This document shows positions 44,329-51,722 of a DNA stretch of 51,722 bases, in pieces. Below the pieces are notes generated by a model. It searched no databases. It was not told the origin of the DNA and saw only the letters and a program-made list of their open reading frames with translations. Position numbers and translations under genes: made by a program. Source of the stretch: CAZDVQ01 sp964508975 (lineage in GTDB: Bacteria > Bacteroidota > Bacteroidia > Chitinophagales > Saprospiraceae); assembly GCA_964508975.1 (NCBI GenBank), contig CAZDVQ010000030.1:1-51722 (forward strand), given 5' to 3'. Positions within the stretch are counted from its first letter, which is position 1; the number at the start of each line of letters is the position of its first letter.

Positions 44329-47300
44329 ATGTACCGTTTACCCTGGCTCATTTTGCTGTTGATATGCTTTGCATTACCATCGGTAGCGCAGGACAGGGTG
44401 TTCTCGTTTTACAATGCAGCCAAGTTGCACCAGTTCCCCGACAAAGCGGTGTACAGCTTCACGCAAGATGCCGATGGGTTTATCTGGCTTGCCGCCACCA
44501 ACGGATTGTATCGTTACGATGGCACGAGCTTCAAGCATTTCAAAGATGAGCCCGACTCGCTGGGGAGGCAAGCCTCCAACATGCTCATGAGCATCCATTT
44601 TGATGCGGATTTAAACCGGATTTGGCTCATCTCGCTCACGGCATTCAAGTATTTTGACCTCAACAGCTACCAGTTTATCGACTTGAACATACAAGGGTTT
44701 GAACCGCCAGATAGCTTTGACCCTATGTTAAAGGCTAGCCCCAATTTACTTTGGGTGGGTACTAGTAAGTTTGTCTATCAATATAACCTGCGCACCGGAA
44801 AATATCAATCGATGCTTGGGCTGCTTAAAAACAAACCTGCTGATTTTAAACAGGTGGTTATCAGCATGGACCAAGTACCCGGCAATAAAATTCTCATCAC
44901 CACGCCCTCGCACTTGATTATCTCGGATAGTCACTTCCAGCAAGTAGAATACTTTGCCATGCCCGATGCTGCGGTGCTTCAAGCCGCTGATTATGCCGCT
45001 AAACAGCAGCGTATGTGGCTAACGAATGGAAAAAAACTCTGGTATTTTGATTTAGCTTCCCGTCAATTCACACCCGTAGATAATCCTGATATAGCCCAGG
45101 CTGCCCAGTCAAATTTCTTTCAACTGCTTTGTGCTTGGGGCGATGATATGCTTTGGATGGGTAGCTCGTTTGTATTGGAGTGGCCAAGTGGAAAACTACA
45201 TACATTCCCCTACGGCGAAACGACCTTTGGCAACCAACTGCTTTATGTGTCGAATTACTTTATCGACCAGCAGGGTAACTTATTCCGGAGCTCATATGAA
45301 AGCGGATTCGATATTGTGCCTTTTCAAAACACGCAGGTTCGGCACTATACATTACATAGCCCTGAAAAATATAGCCTTGAGTTGTTTAATAGTGTTTTCA
45401 GTCAGGGGGAGTTACTATTTGCGGGTAATCCTTTAAAAGGCTTGGCGGGTATAGCTATCAATCAAAGTAAAAGCTTCTTCAGTACAGCTGGTTTCAGACC
45501 TAAGGCCAGCCAAATAACCGCCATTGTTCAAATGCCCGACGGCCGGGTGTACAGTTTTGATAAATTTGGTTTGGCAGCCTACAATGTGGCTCAACGGCGT
45601 TTTACGGCGATTGAAACAGCTACAGCGACTGCACTTGGGAATATCTACCACGCTGTTGCGTACAAAAACGACTATATCATTTCATCGGATGGAAAAAATA
45701 TCCGCGTAGACGATGTGCGCGTGGGAGCCAATCATCAAGTACGAATCATCCCTGCGGCAAGTTTGCACAAAGAGTTTGCAAGCTTAACTACAGCATACAT
45801 CTACCCTGCTATGACAGATGCTGCTGGACAAGTATGGTATGTCTCATCCAGGGGGCTGTACCTACAGAAAAATATAGATGGGCCGATTGAATGGCTACAA
45901 CTACCACGTTCCAACACCAGACAAGCCTTGGAAAAGCCCAGTACTTTGCTCCAAGACCAGCAAGGTCGCCTGTGGATTGGTAGTCAAAATGCAGGTTTAT
46001 TTTGCTTTGACCCGCTCCAAAAAACGCTCTTGCAGTACAATACGAGCAATTTCGGGTTAAAGAATAACTGCATTCAATCTTTGAATTTATATCAAGGTAG
46101 AACCTTGATTATAGGCAGCCCGGGCGAAACTATATTGTTGGATATAAACCATATGCAAATACAGGGCAGCTTGGGCAAACAAGAGGGGTTTGCGCGCGAC
46201 GACCAAGGTTACATGATTAAGGTACACGATGACCGCTGGCTGGTGAAACACAATTTCGGCTCTGTTGACCTGCTCGATTTACAAGGCTATCAAAGCAATA
46301 CCAATAGCCCTAGGCCCTGTTTAACGGCATTACACGTGCTTGACTCCAACTACTTACGCAAGCCCGTTTGTAGCGACACCAGTTTTACCTTCTACTACCA
46401 GGACAACCTTTTGGAATTTCACTTTGCCAGCACCAATTACATCAACCCGAATAAAACCATATTCAAATACAAACTGGAAGGATTCCACCGGGATTGGCAG
46501 TACAGCCATGAGCCCATAGTAACCCTAGCCCGCATACCATATGGCCGTTACAAGTTGATTGTTTACGCCCAGAATAATAATGGCGTAGTATCTCCCGAGG
46601 CCATGACTATAGAGATACGGTATTTACCACCCTTCTGGAAAACCTGGTGGTTCACGTTAATTGTTGGCTTGCTGAGCCTGGCTGTCCTTTTACTATTTTA
46701 CGGTTTTAGGATACGGCAAGTAAAACGTGAGGAACAACTCAAAGTCGATTACCAGAAAAAGCTATCGGCCCTCGAGCGCAAGGCTTTACGGGCGCAGATG
46801 AACCCACACTTCATTTTCAACGCTTTGAATAGTATCCAGAAGTACATTTTGATGAACGATGACTTCTCGGCGTCTATTTACTTGAACAAGTTTGCCAAGC
46901 TGATTCGGCTCATCTTGGAGCATTCAAACCAGGATTTGCATAGTATCCAAGGCGAACTTGATTTAATCAAATTGTATGTAGAAATTGAACAACACCGTTT
47001 TGAGCATAAATTCAACTTTGAGTTATACCTTGATCCTGCTATCGATGAACAATGGCTTATACCATCCATGTTGATACAGCCACATATTGAGAATGCCATT
47101 CAACATGGCTTGCTGCCCGCCAATACTACAGGAAAACTTGAACTGCGGTTCAGCTTAATATCCGAAAAGCAGATAGCCGTCAGTATCAGCGATAATGGGC
47201 TAGGTCGAAAAGCCGCACAGGAGCAAAAACGCAAGCAACTCAACATCAACAAATCATATGGTTCTCAAATATCCCAAGACAGGGTTGTACATATCAATCA

Positions 47301-47439
47301 ACAGTATAAAACAACGCCGTATTTTGCCGTGGTAGACTTACACGACGAGAATGGCATGCCTTCTGGTACACGTGTCGAATTACACCTCCCTGTGCTAAAA
47401 GCCAATACTATACAACAAGATGAAAGCTATAATCATTGA
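44329..47439 (+). CDS. Sensor histidine kinase: two-component propeller, Y_Y_Y and LytS-type kinase
   Basis: 1036 residues from ATG 44329 (a TTG 6 bp upstream adds two residues). Signal peptide 1-20; periplasmic two-component-regulator propeller repeats (about 28-690; 'FIWLAATNGLYRYDG', 'GRLWIGSQNAGLFCFD'); a Y_Y_Y domain (about 695-765; 'KYKLEGFHRDWQYS'); one membrane helix (about 772-795); and a LytS-type His kinase domain with the phospho-acceptor motif 'AQMNPHFIFNALNSIQKYI' near 825-843 and an ATPase N-box region 'LIQPHIENAIQHG'. This senses an extracellular signal, often a glycan in the family, and phosphorylates the LytTR regulator whose gene overlaps by 20 bp. Confidence 0.92.
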   Translation: MYRLPWLILLLICFALPSVAQDRVFSFYNAAKLHQFPDKAVYSFTQDADGFIWLAATNGLYRYDGTSFKHFKDEPDSLGRQASNMLMSIHFDADLNRIWLISLTAFKYFDLNSYQFIDLNIQGFEPPDSFDPMLKASPNLLWVGTSKFVYQYNLRTGKYQSMLGLLKNKPADFKQVVISMDQVPGNKILITTPSHLIISDSHFQQVEYFAMPDAAVLQAADYAAKQQRMWLTNGKKLWYFDLASRQFTPVDNPDIAQAAQSNFFQLLCAWGDDMLWMGSSFVLEWPSGKLHTFPYGETTFGNQLLYVSNYFIDQQGNLFRSSYESGFDIVPFQNTQVRHYTLHSPEKYSLELFNSVFSQGELLFAGNPLKGLAGIAINQSKSFFSTAGFRPKASQITAIVQMPDGRVYSFDKFGLAAYNVAQRRFTAIETATATALGNIYHAVAYKNDYIISSDGKNIRVDDVRVGANHQVRIIPAASLHKEFASLTTAYIYPAMTDAAGQVWYVSSRGLYLQKNIDGPIEWLQLPRSNTRQALEKPSTLLQDQQGRLWIGSQNAGLFCFDPLQKTLLQYNTSNFGLKNNCIQSLNLYQGRTLIIGSPGETILLDINHMQIQGSLGKQEGFARDDQGYMIKVHDDRWLVKHNFGSVDLLDLQGYQSNTNSPRPCLTALHVLDSNYLRKPVCSDTSFTFYYQDNLLEFHFASTNYINPNKTIFKYKLEGFHRDWQYSHEPIVTLARIPYGRYKLIVYAQNNNGVVSPEAMTIEIRYLPPFWKTWWFTLIVGLLSLAVLLLFYGFRIRQVKREEQLKVDYQKKLSALERKALRAQMNPHFIFNALNSIQKYILMNDDFSASIYLNKFAKLIRLILEHSNQDLHSIQGELDLIKLYVEIEQHRFEHKFNFELYLDPAIDEQWLIPSMLIQPHIENAIQHGLLPANTTGKLELRFSLISEKQIAVSISDNGLGRKAAQEQKRKQLNINKSYGSQISQDRVVHINQQYKTTPYFAVVDLHDENGMPSGTRVELHLPVLKANTIQQDESYNH

Positions 47440-48163
47440 CGACGAAAGAAGCGCCATCGACGTGTTGCGTTTGGCCCTTGAAAAATACTGCCCCGAAGTA
47501 CAGGTGTTGGCAACTTGCCAAGGCGGTGCCGAAGGCATTGAAGCAATTAAAGCCCTAGAACCTGACATTGTTTTCCTCGATATTGAGATGCCCAATGTCA
47601 ATGGTTTTGATGTACTCAATGCTACCCAGCAGCTCGACTTTAAAGTTGTGTTTACCACAGCATATGACCAATTTGCCATCAAGGCTTTTAAGTTTAGTGC
47701 TTTTGACTATTTGCTTAAACCTATAGACCTCGAAGAGTTGATGAGTACCGTTGCCAAGCTCAAAAAAGAACAATATGCCCTAAACAGCAAAAAGCTTGAA
47801 CAACTTTACCTACACCTGAACGCGCAGATGGGCGGTGGACAGAAAATTGGGCTTCCCGTGGGCGATGCATATGAATTTATACCTTACGCCGATATAATTC
47901 GTTGTGAAAGCGACAGCAATTACACCTATGTATTCTTGGTTGACAAGCGTAAAATAACCTTGTCCAAAACCTTAAAAGACGTAGAAGACGCAATCCGGCA
48001 CCCTGATTTTTTCAGGATTCACCACTCGCACCTGATTAACTTGACCCATATCAAGAAGTTTTACAAACACGAAGGTGGCTACGTGGTCATGGATGACGGC
48101 CAGGTGGTGAATATCAGCCGTGCGAAGAAAACCGAGTTTGTAGAACTGATGAAACGGGTTTAA
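47420..48163 (+). CDS. LytTR-family response regulator
   Basis: 247 residues. The receiver domain (about 1-120) has acidic residues 'IDDERS' at 6-11, phospho-acceptor Asp in 'VFLDIEMPNVNGFD' (about 54), Thr/Ala switch 'FTTAYDQFA' and Lys in 'LLKPID'. The LytTR DNA-binding domain (about 140-247) has 'ADIIRCESDSNYTYVFLVD' and 'FFRIHHSHLINLTHI'. It overlaps the kinase gene by 20 bp, so the two form a cognate pair. LytTR regulators in Bacteroidota often control surface or polysaccharide genes; the target is unknown. Confidence 0.95.
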   Translation: MKAIIIDDERSAIDVLRLALEKYCPEVQVLATCQGGAEGIEAIKALEPDIVFLDIEMPNVNGFDVLNATQQLDFKVVFTTAYDQFAIKAFKFSAFDYLLKPIDLEELMSTVAKLKKEQYALNSKKLEQLYLHLNAQMGGGQKIGLPVGDAYEFIPYADIIRCESDSNYTYVFLVDKRKITLSKTLKDVEDAIRHPDFFRIHHSHLINLTHIKKFYKHEGGYVVMDDGQVVNISRAKKTEFVELMKRV

Positions 48164-48188
48164 GCTGGAAGCCTGCCGTGGTCGTTTA

Positions 48189-48326
48189 TCGCGCTAGCTG
48201 GCCGGAGGGCGCCGCCGAAGGCGGCGGTGCGCAGCACGGAGCAAAGCGAACCCCGCAGGACAGCGGCGCCGAGGATGCAGGGCGTATCGGAATACGCCCT
48301 GCACCGAGGCGCAGCGCCCAAAAAAG
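48189..48326 (+). repeat. GC-rich modular hairpin element, copy 11
   Basis: Body as copy 9 (CGCGCTAGCTGGCCGGAGGG; CGCCGCC/GGCGGCG stem; AGCGAACCCCGCAGGACAGC) but with a different final stem, ATGCAGGGCGTAT...ATACGCCCTGCA, and the end GCGCAGCGCCCAAAAAAG. Fills the gap between the convergent LytTR and CRY-DASH genes. Confidence 0.82.
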
Positions 48327-48374
48327 ACAAAATGAGGATAGATTAAAGGAGCAAATGATCTACCATAAAATAAC

Positions 48375-49712
48375 CTAGCAAGTTACCTCACCGAGCCAAT
48401 GCTTCACGTACTCGCCATTGGCATCATAGCGTTGCGCCTGCGTTTGCGGGTTAAAATAACGGTCCTCGCGGGGATCGTTGCCCACGCCAGCCACGTAGAG
48501 CCAGTTGCCATAGTTGCTGCACACGTCATAATCAATGAGCAGCGACTCGAAATACTCGGCGCCCATGAGCCAGTTGACGTGTAAATCCTTCACGAGGTAG
48601 CTAGCCACTATTTGTCGGCCACGGTTCGACATGAAGCCGGTAGCGTTGAGTTCTTGCATGTTGGCATCCACGAAAGGAACACCTGTTTGGCCTTGCGCCC
48701 AAGTGTCAAAACGTCGGCGGTCATTCGTCCATGCCGGGTCTGCCTGGCCGTTAAGCCCAGTTTTGAAAAATATTTTATTACCGTATTTTTTACCCATAAT
48801 GCGGAAGAAATCGCGCCAAAGTAGCTCGAAAAACATCCAGTAGGTTGACTCATTTTTGGTCACTTGCTGCTCATATGCACACAACTCGTGGTAAATTTGC
48901 TTGGGCGACAGACAACCTTGCGCTAACCAGGCCGAAAACTTAGACGAGTAATCAGCACCCAATAAACCATTGCGGGTTTCTTTGTATTGCGCTATAGCGT
49001 TTGAACCCCATAAGTAATGGTGCAAGCGGGCCAAACCAGCCGTCTCGCCGCCTTCAAAGTGGATGGCTGCCCGAGTATCAGATTCGACAATCTCATATCC
49101 AAGGCTTTGTAAATCAGGCATTTCGCCAGGCTCGGGTTTACAAGACCAAGGGTTCATGCGCGTTGGAGCGGCCAAGGGTTCGCGAATAGGGATGTACTTC
49201 TCCACCTCCTTGCGGAAAGTGGTAAACACATCGGGGGCCTGAGGAATAGGAAAAGGCAAATCTTGTGTATAATACAACATTTTTCCGCGATGAAACTGGA
49301 TTTCAACGCCGATACCCCAAAGTTTGTGTTCGAGGGCATTTTGCACCTGAGCTTCCTCGTGGGTGCGTTCCATGTTACAGTACACCCAATTGGCCTGTAG
49401 TTCGGTACAAAGTTTAAACACCTCCTCTTCGGGTTTGCCGAAACGCACCAAGAGGTTAAGACCTAGTTTTTGAAACGAGTTGCGGAGGTCTTGCACCGAC
49501 TCGATAAGGAACTGCGCCCGGAACTTACCGGTTTTGCGGAAACCGAAGGAGGTTGTACCCTGAAAATGGCGCTCATCGAATACATAGACCGGTATCACTT
49601 CGATACCTCTCTCGATGGCATGGCTCAAGGCCTCGTTATCGTGTAGCCTCAAATCCTGTCGAAACCAAACGATGATTCTCTTCGCTTTATGTTGACTTGT
49701 GTGTGAGGACAT
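48375..49712 (-). CDS. CRY-DASH type cryptochrome/photolyase
   Basis: 445 residues. An N-terminal antenna-binding photolyase domain (about 12-145; 'IIVWFRQDLRLHDNEALSHA') and a C-terminal FAD-binding domain with 'LSPKQIYHEL', 'LLWRDFFRIMGKKYG', 'DANMQELNATGFMSNRGRQI' and 'NWLYVAGVGNDPREDRYFNP', the last being characteristic of the DASH subfamily. The length fits bacterial CRY-DASH proteins, which bind FAD and MTHF and repair cyclobutane dimers, mainly in single-stranded DNA, or act as photoreceptors. Its promoter (-7 TATCTTTG) and that of the divergent acyl-CoA dehydrogenase lie about 110 bp apart. Confidence 0.93.
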   Translation of the reverse strand: MSSHTSQHKAKRIIVWFRQDLRLHDNEALSHAIERGIEVIPVYVFDERHFQGTTSFGFRKTGKFRAQFLIESVQDLRNSFQKLGLNLLVRFGKPEEEVFKLCTELQANWVYCNMERTHEEAQVQNALEHKLWGIGVEIQFHRGKMLYYTQDLPFPIPQAPDVFTTFRKEVEKYIPIREPLAAPTRMNPWSCKPEPGEMPDLQSLGYEIVESDTRAAIHFEGGETAGLARLHHYLWGSNAIAQYKETRNGLLGADYSSKFSAWLAQGCLSPKQIYHELCAYEQQVTKNESTYWMFFELLWRDFFRIMGKKYGNKIFFKTGLNGQADPAWTNDRRRFDTWAQGQTGVPFVDANMQELNATGFMSNRGRQIVASYLVKDLHVNWLMGAEYFESLLIDYDVCSNYGNWLYVAGVGNDPREDRYFNPQTQAQRYDANGEYVKHWLGEVTC

Positions 49713-49732
49713 AAGTTAAATTAATTAGTTCG

Positions 49733-49740
49733 CAAAGATA
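49733..49740 (-). promoter_or_regulatory. -7 box for the CRY-DASH gene
   Basis: TATCTTTG on the minus strand, 20 bp before the ATG, implies a very short leader of about 13-15 nt. Confidence 0.5.
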
Positions 49741-49848
49741 AACACTATTGCTTGGATTTGGTTTGGATAAAACAGACGCAGTTACTTATACTGATGCTAA
49801 ATAACTTAAATAATTAGATAATTCAAATTCTATTTTTATTTTAATTAC

Positions 49849-49856
49849 TACTTTTG
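49849..49856 (+). promoter_or_regulatory. -7 box for the acyl-CoA dehydrogenase gene
   Basis: TACTTTTG fits TAnnTTTG, 32 bp before the ATG at 49889. Upstream sequence is A/T-rich; no TTG at -33. Confidence 0.55.
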
Positions 49857-49888
49857 CGAAACTCAATTAACCTATCCAAATTTACCAT

Positions 49889-51055
49889 ATGATTTTTGAA
49901 TTGACCGAAGAACACTTGGCGGTGCAACAAGCTGCACGCGAATTTGCTCAAAGCGAGTTAAAACCAGGCGTTATTGACCGTGACCGCGATATGAAATACC
50001 CCACAGAACAAGTGCGTCGCATGGCCGATCTTGGTTTCCTGGGCATGATGGTATCGCCCGAATACGGCGGCGGCGGCATGGACACCTTGTCGTATGTGTT
50101 GGCCATGGAAGAAATTTCAAAAGTGGATAACTCTTGCTCGGTTATCATGTCGGTAAACAACTCTCTAGTTTGCTGGGGACTTGAAACCTTCGGCAACGAA
50201 GACCAAAAACAACGCTACTTGACCAAATTGGCCACGGGCGAGTGGATTGGTGCATTCTGTTTGTCGGAGCCAGAAGCCGGTAGCGATGCTACTTCTCAGC
50301 GCACAACGGCTGTAGATATGGGTGATTATTACCTATTGAACGGTACTAAAAACTGGATTACCAACGGCGGAACCTCAAGCGTTCACCTCGTTATGGCCCA
50401 AACCGATGCCGCTAAAGGACACCGTGGTATCAACTGCTTAATCGTTGAAACCTCATGGCCAGGCGTTGTAATTGGTGCCAAAGAAGATAAATTGGGCATC
50501 CGCTCGTCAGATACCCACACCATCATGTACAATGATGTGAAAGTACCTAAAACTAACCGTATCGGTGAAGACGGATTCGGGTTTAAATTTGCCATGAAAA
50601 CCCTCTCGGGTGGCCGTATTGGTATCGCGGCGCAAGCCTTGGGTATTGCGGCAGGCTCATACGAGTTGGCCTTGGCTTACTCAAAACAACGCGAAGCCTT
50701 TGGCAAGCCTATCCACCAGCACCAAGCCATTGCGTTTAAATTGGCCGACATGGCTACCAAGGTTGAGGCTGCTCGCCTTTTGGTTTACCGCGCTGCTTGG
50801 ATGAAAGACGAACACATGGACTATGGCTCGGCTAGCGCCATGGCCAAGTTATACGCCTCTGAAGCGGCCATGTGGAACTCCGTTGAGGCCGTTCAAGTAC
50901 ACGGTGGATACGGTTTCGTGAAAGAATACCACGTGGAGCGCCTCATGCGCGATGCTAAAATCACGCAAATTTACGAGGGTACATCAGAGGTTCAGCGCAT
51001 CGTGATTTCGCGCGGTGTACTCGATGGCCAGCTTTATGTTCCAACTAGCAAATAA
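49889..51055 (+). CDS. Acyl-CoA dehydrogenase, short-chain/butyryl type
   Basis: 388 residues of full family length. N-terminal helical domain, middle beta domain with 'GAFCLSEPEAGSDATSQRTT' and 'WITNGGTSSVHLVMAQ' (FAD contacts), and C-terminal helical domain with 'QREAFGKPIHQHQAIAFKLA' and the catalytic Glu in 'ITQIYEGTSEVQRIVISR' near 362-379, the position used by short- and medium-chain enzymes. It oxidises acyl-CoA to trans-2-enoyl-CoA in beta-oxidation and passes electrons to ETF. The downstream lipoprotein gene follows after 27 bp. Exact chain length cannot be decided from sequence. Confidence 0.95.
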   Translation: MIFELTEEHLAVQQAAREFAQSELKPGVIDRDRDMKYPTEQVRRMADLGFLGMMVSPEYGGGGMDTLSYVLAMEEISKVDNSCSVIMSVNNSLVCWGLETFGNEDQKQRYLTKLATGEWIGAFCLSEPEAGSDATSQRTTAVDMGDYYLLNGTKNWITNGGTSSVHLVMAQTDAAKGHRGINCLIVETSWPGVVIGAKEDKLGIRSSDTHTIMYNDVKVPKTNRIGEDGFGFKFAMKTLSGGRIGIAAQALGIAAGSYELALAYSKQREAFGKPIHQHQAIAFKLADMATKVEAARLLVYRAAWMKDEHMDYGSASAMAKLYASEAAMWNSVEAVQVHGGYGFVKEYHVERLMRDAKITQIYEGTSEVQRIVISRGVLDGQLYVPTSK

Positions 51056-51082
51056 TTCAAAAATCCTAAATAAAACCATACC

Positions 51083-51367
51083 ATGATTGGTCAATTTACA
51101 AAATCAATAGCTGCCATCACAGCTTGTGCGCTTTGTTTACTTGTTTTCACGGCTTGTCCTCACCCACAAAATAAGGCTCCAGAACACGTTTTCAAAAACG
51201 ATGGTTATGCCAAAACAGGCTCAGGCGGCGCTTATAACCCTAACCTTCAAGAGCGTTTACCAGAAGAGGAAGTTGCACCACTTGGTGAAGCACCTGTTGT
51301 TGATTCAACAGCTGTAGTTGAAGATCACGCTACTGAAGGCCATACCAACGAGGGCGGTCACCACTAG
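51083..51367 (+). CDS. Small lipoprotein of unknown function
   Basis: 94 residues. Signal peptide with a lipobox 'LLVFTAC' puts the modified Cys near residue 25. The mature part is short, acidic and apparently unstructured ('LPEEEVAPLGEAPVVDSTAV'), ending in a His-rich tail ('EGHTNEGGHH') that might bind metal. Codirectional with the acyl-CoA dehydrogenase gene and 27 bp after it, so possibly co-transcribed; no functional link is evident. Confidence 0.75.
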   Translation: MIGQFTKSIAAITACALCLLVFTACPHPQNKAPEHVFKNDGYAKTGSGGAYNPNLQERLPEEEVAPLGEAPVVDSTAVVEDHATEGHTNEGGHH

Positions 51368-51401
51368 GCTGCTTATCCGCTAGATTTTTATATTCCAATT
51401 T

Positions 51402-51538
51402 ATTTGGGCGCCACGGCGCACGTCCACGCACTTCGTGCGCGGGTGTGCGCCGTCGGGCTTTGCGGGGCTGCGCGAGCTTGTCCCTTGCGCTACGCGCTGT
51501 GGGAGCGGCTTTGCCGCCCCCTCCAATCCCTGGCGCAG
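51402..51538 (-). repeat. GC-rich modular hairpin element, copy 12
   Basis: Plus strand TTTGGGCGCCACGGCGCACG, stems GGCGCAC...GTGCGCC with nested CGCACTTCGTGCG, GCGCTACGCGC, and the end CCCTGGCGCA. Same orientation and end sequence as copies 2, 4, 6, 8 and 10. Confidence 0.78.
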
Positions 51539-51540
51539 AG

Positions 51541-51722
51541 GCAAGGTATTAGGGGTTAGCTAATAGGTATTAGGGGGTAGGTATTAGGTATTAGGAGGTA
51601 GGTATTAGGAGGTAGGTATTAGGGGGCTGAAGTTGTCCTTCGGGTTAAAACCGAATAACTAAAACCGAATAACTAAAACCTAATAACTAAAACCTAATAA
51701 CTAAAACCTAATAACTAAAACC
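51541..51722. repeat. Opposed tandem-repeat tracts running off the window
   Basis: Left part (51541-51626): about ten imperfect units of GGTATTAGG and GGAGGTAGGTATTAGG. Right part (51651-51722): five tandem 14-mers CCGAATAACTAAAA or CCTAATAACTAAAA, continuing past the window end. The right units are roughly inverse to the left ones (TAGTTATTAGG against TAGGTATTAGG), so the two tracts form an imperfect inverted pair. No spacers and no cas genes, so not a CRISPR. Confidence 0.75.

Noticed and set aside
51651..51722. Possible CRISPR array at the right edge
   Set aside because: 14-bp units are directly tandem without spacers and no cas gene is near.

Overview
The window looks like a chromosomal segment of a Bacteroidota bacterium, probably from the Saprospirales/Chitinophagales/Sphingobacteriales side of the phylum (the order is inference). 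The signs are type IX secretion (T9SS) C-terminal sorting domains of both type A and type B, a PorP/SprF protein beside an OmpA-type lipid-anchored or cell-wall-binding partner, a six-gene Na+-NQR operon, promoters with the Bacteroidota -7 box TAnnTTTG, and almost no Shine-Dalgarno sequences. No rRNA, tRNA, CRISPR array, integrase or transposase was seen.

Layout. 1-2237: an orphan HigA-type antitoxin gene and a membrane protein of unknown function. 2239-4944: a periplasmic adaptor and a MacB-type permease without an ATPase. 4945-5770: a gene-free stretch packed with repeats. 5771-7910: a secreted tandem-CAP protein and a metallo-beta-lactamase-fold protein with an altered metal motif. 7990-14305: the nqrABCDEF operon, closed by a strong terminator whose loop carries a promoter box for the next gene. 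14447-15673: a secreted aspartyl protease with a PDZ domain. 15879-25300: a T9SS surface module (giant type-B CTD adhesin, PorP/SprF, OmpA/PD40 protein, DUF1573 domain) in which the DUF1573 frame is joined to the OmpA frame only through a run of ten A.

25609-41153 is the most unusual region. Six large minus-strand genes encode proteins that mostly lack signal peptides: a 611-residue protein, a DUF6603-like protein, a 348-residue protein, a LamG plus S74-chaperone tail-fibre-like protein, a 1373-residue protein, and a membrane protein with two duplicated two-helix modules fused to a GH19 endolysin-type domain. I read this as an undescribed fibre or particle-like surface system with its own lysis protein; this is inference, because no tube, sheath or baseplate gene lies in the window.

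41627-51367: a T9SS type-A BNR/sortilin-like repeat protein, a propeller-type LytS sensor kinase with an overlapping LytTR regulator, a CRY-DASH cryptochrome/photolyase, an acyl-CoA dehydrogenase and a small lipoprotein.

Threaded through the intergenic gaps are twelve copies (six per strand) of a GC-rich element of about 110-190 bp. Each has a conserved backbone ending in CGCCCAAAA, while the hairpin stems differ between copies with both arms changed together. A second family (three copies of a 56-68 bp G-rich element) shows the same design, and short direct-repeat tracts adjoin several copies. These elements and the six-gene cluster are the strongest candidates for something undescribed.
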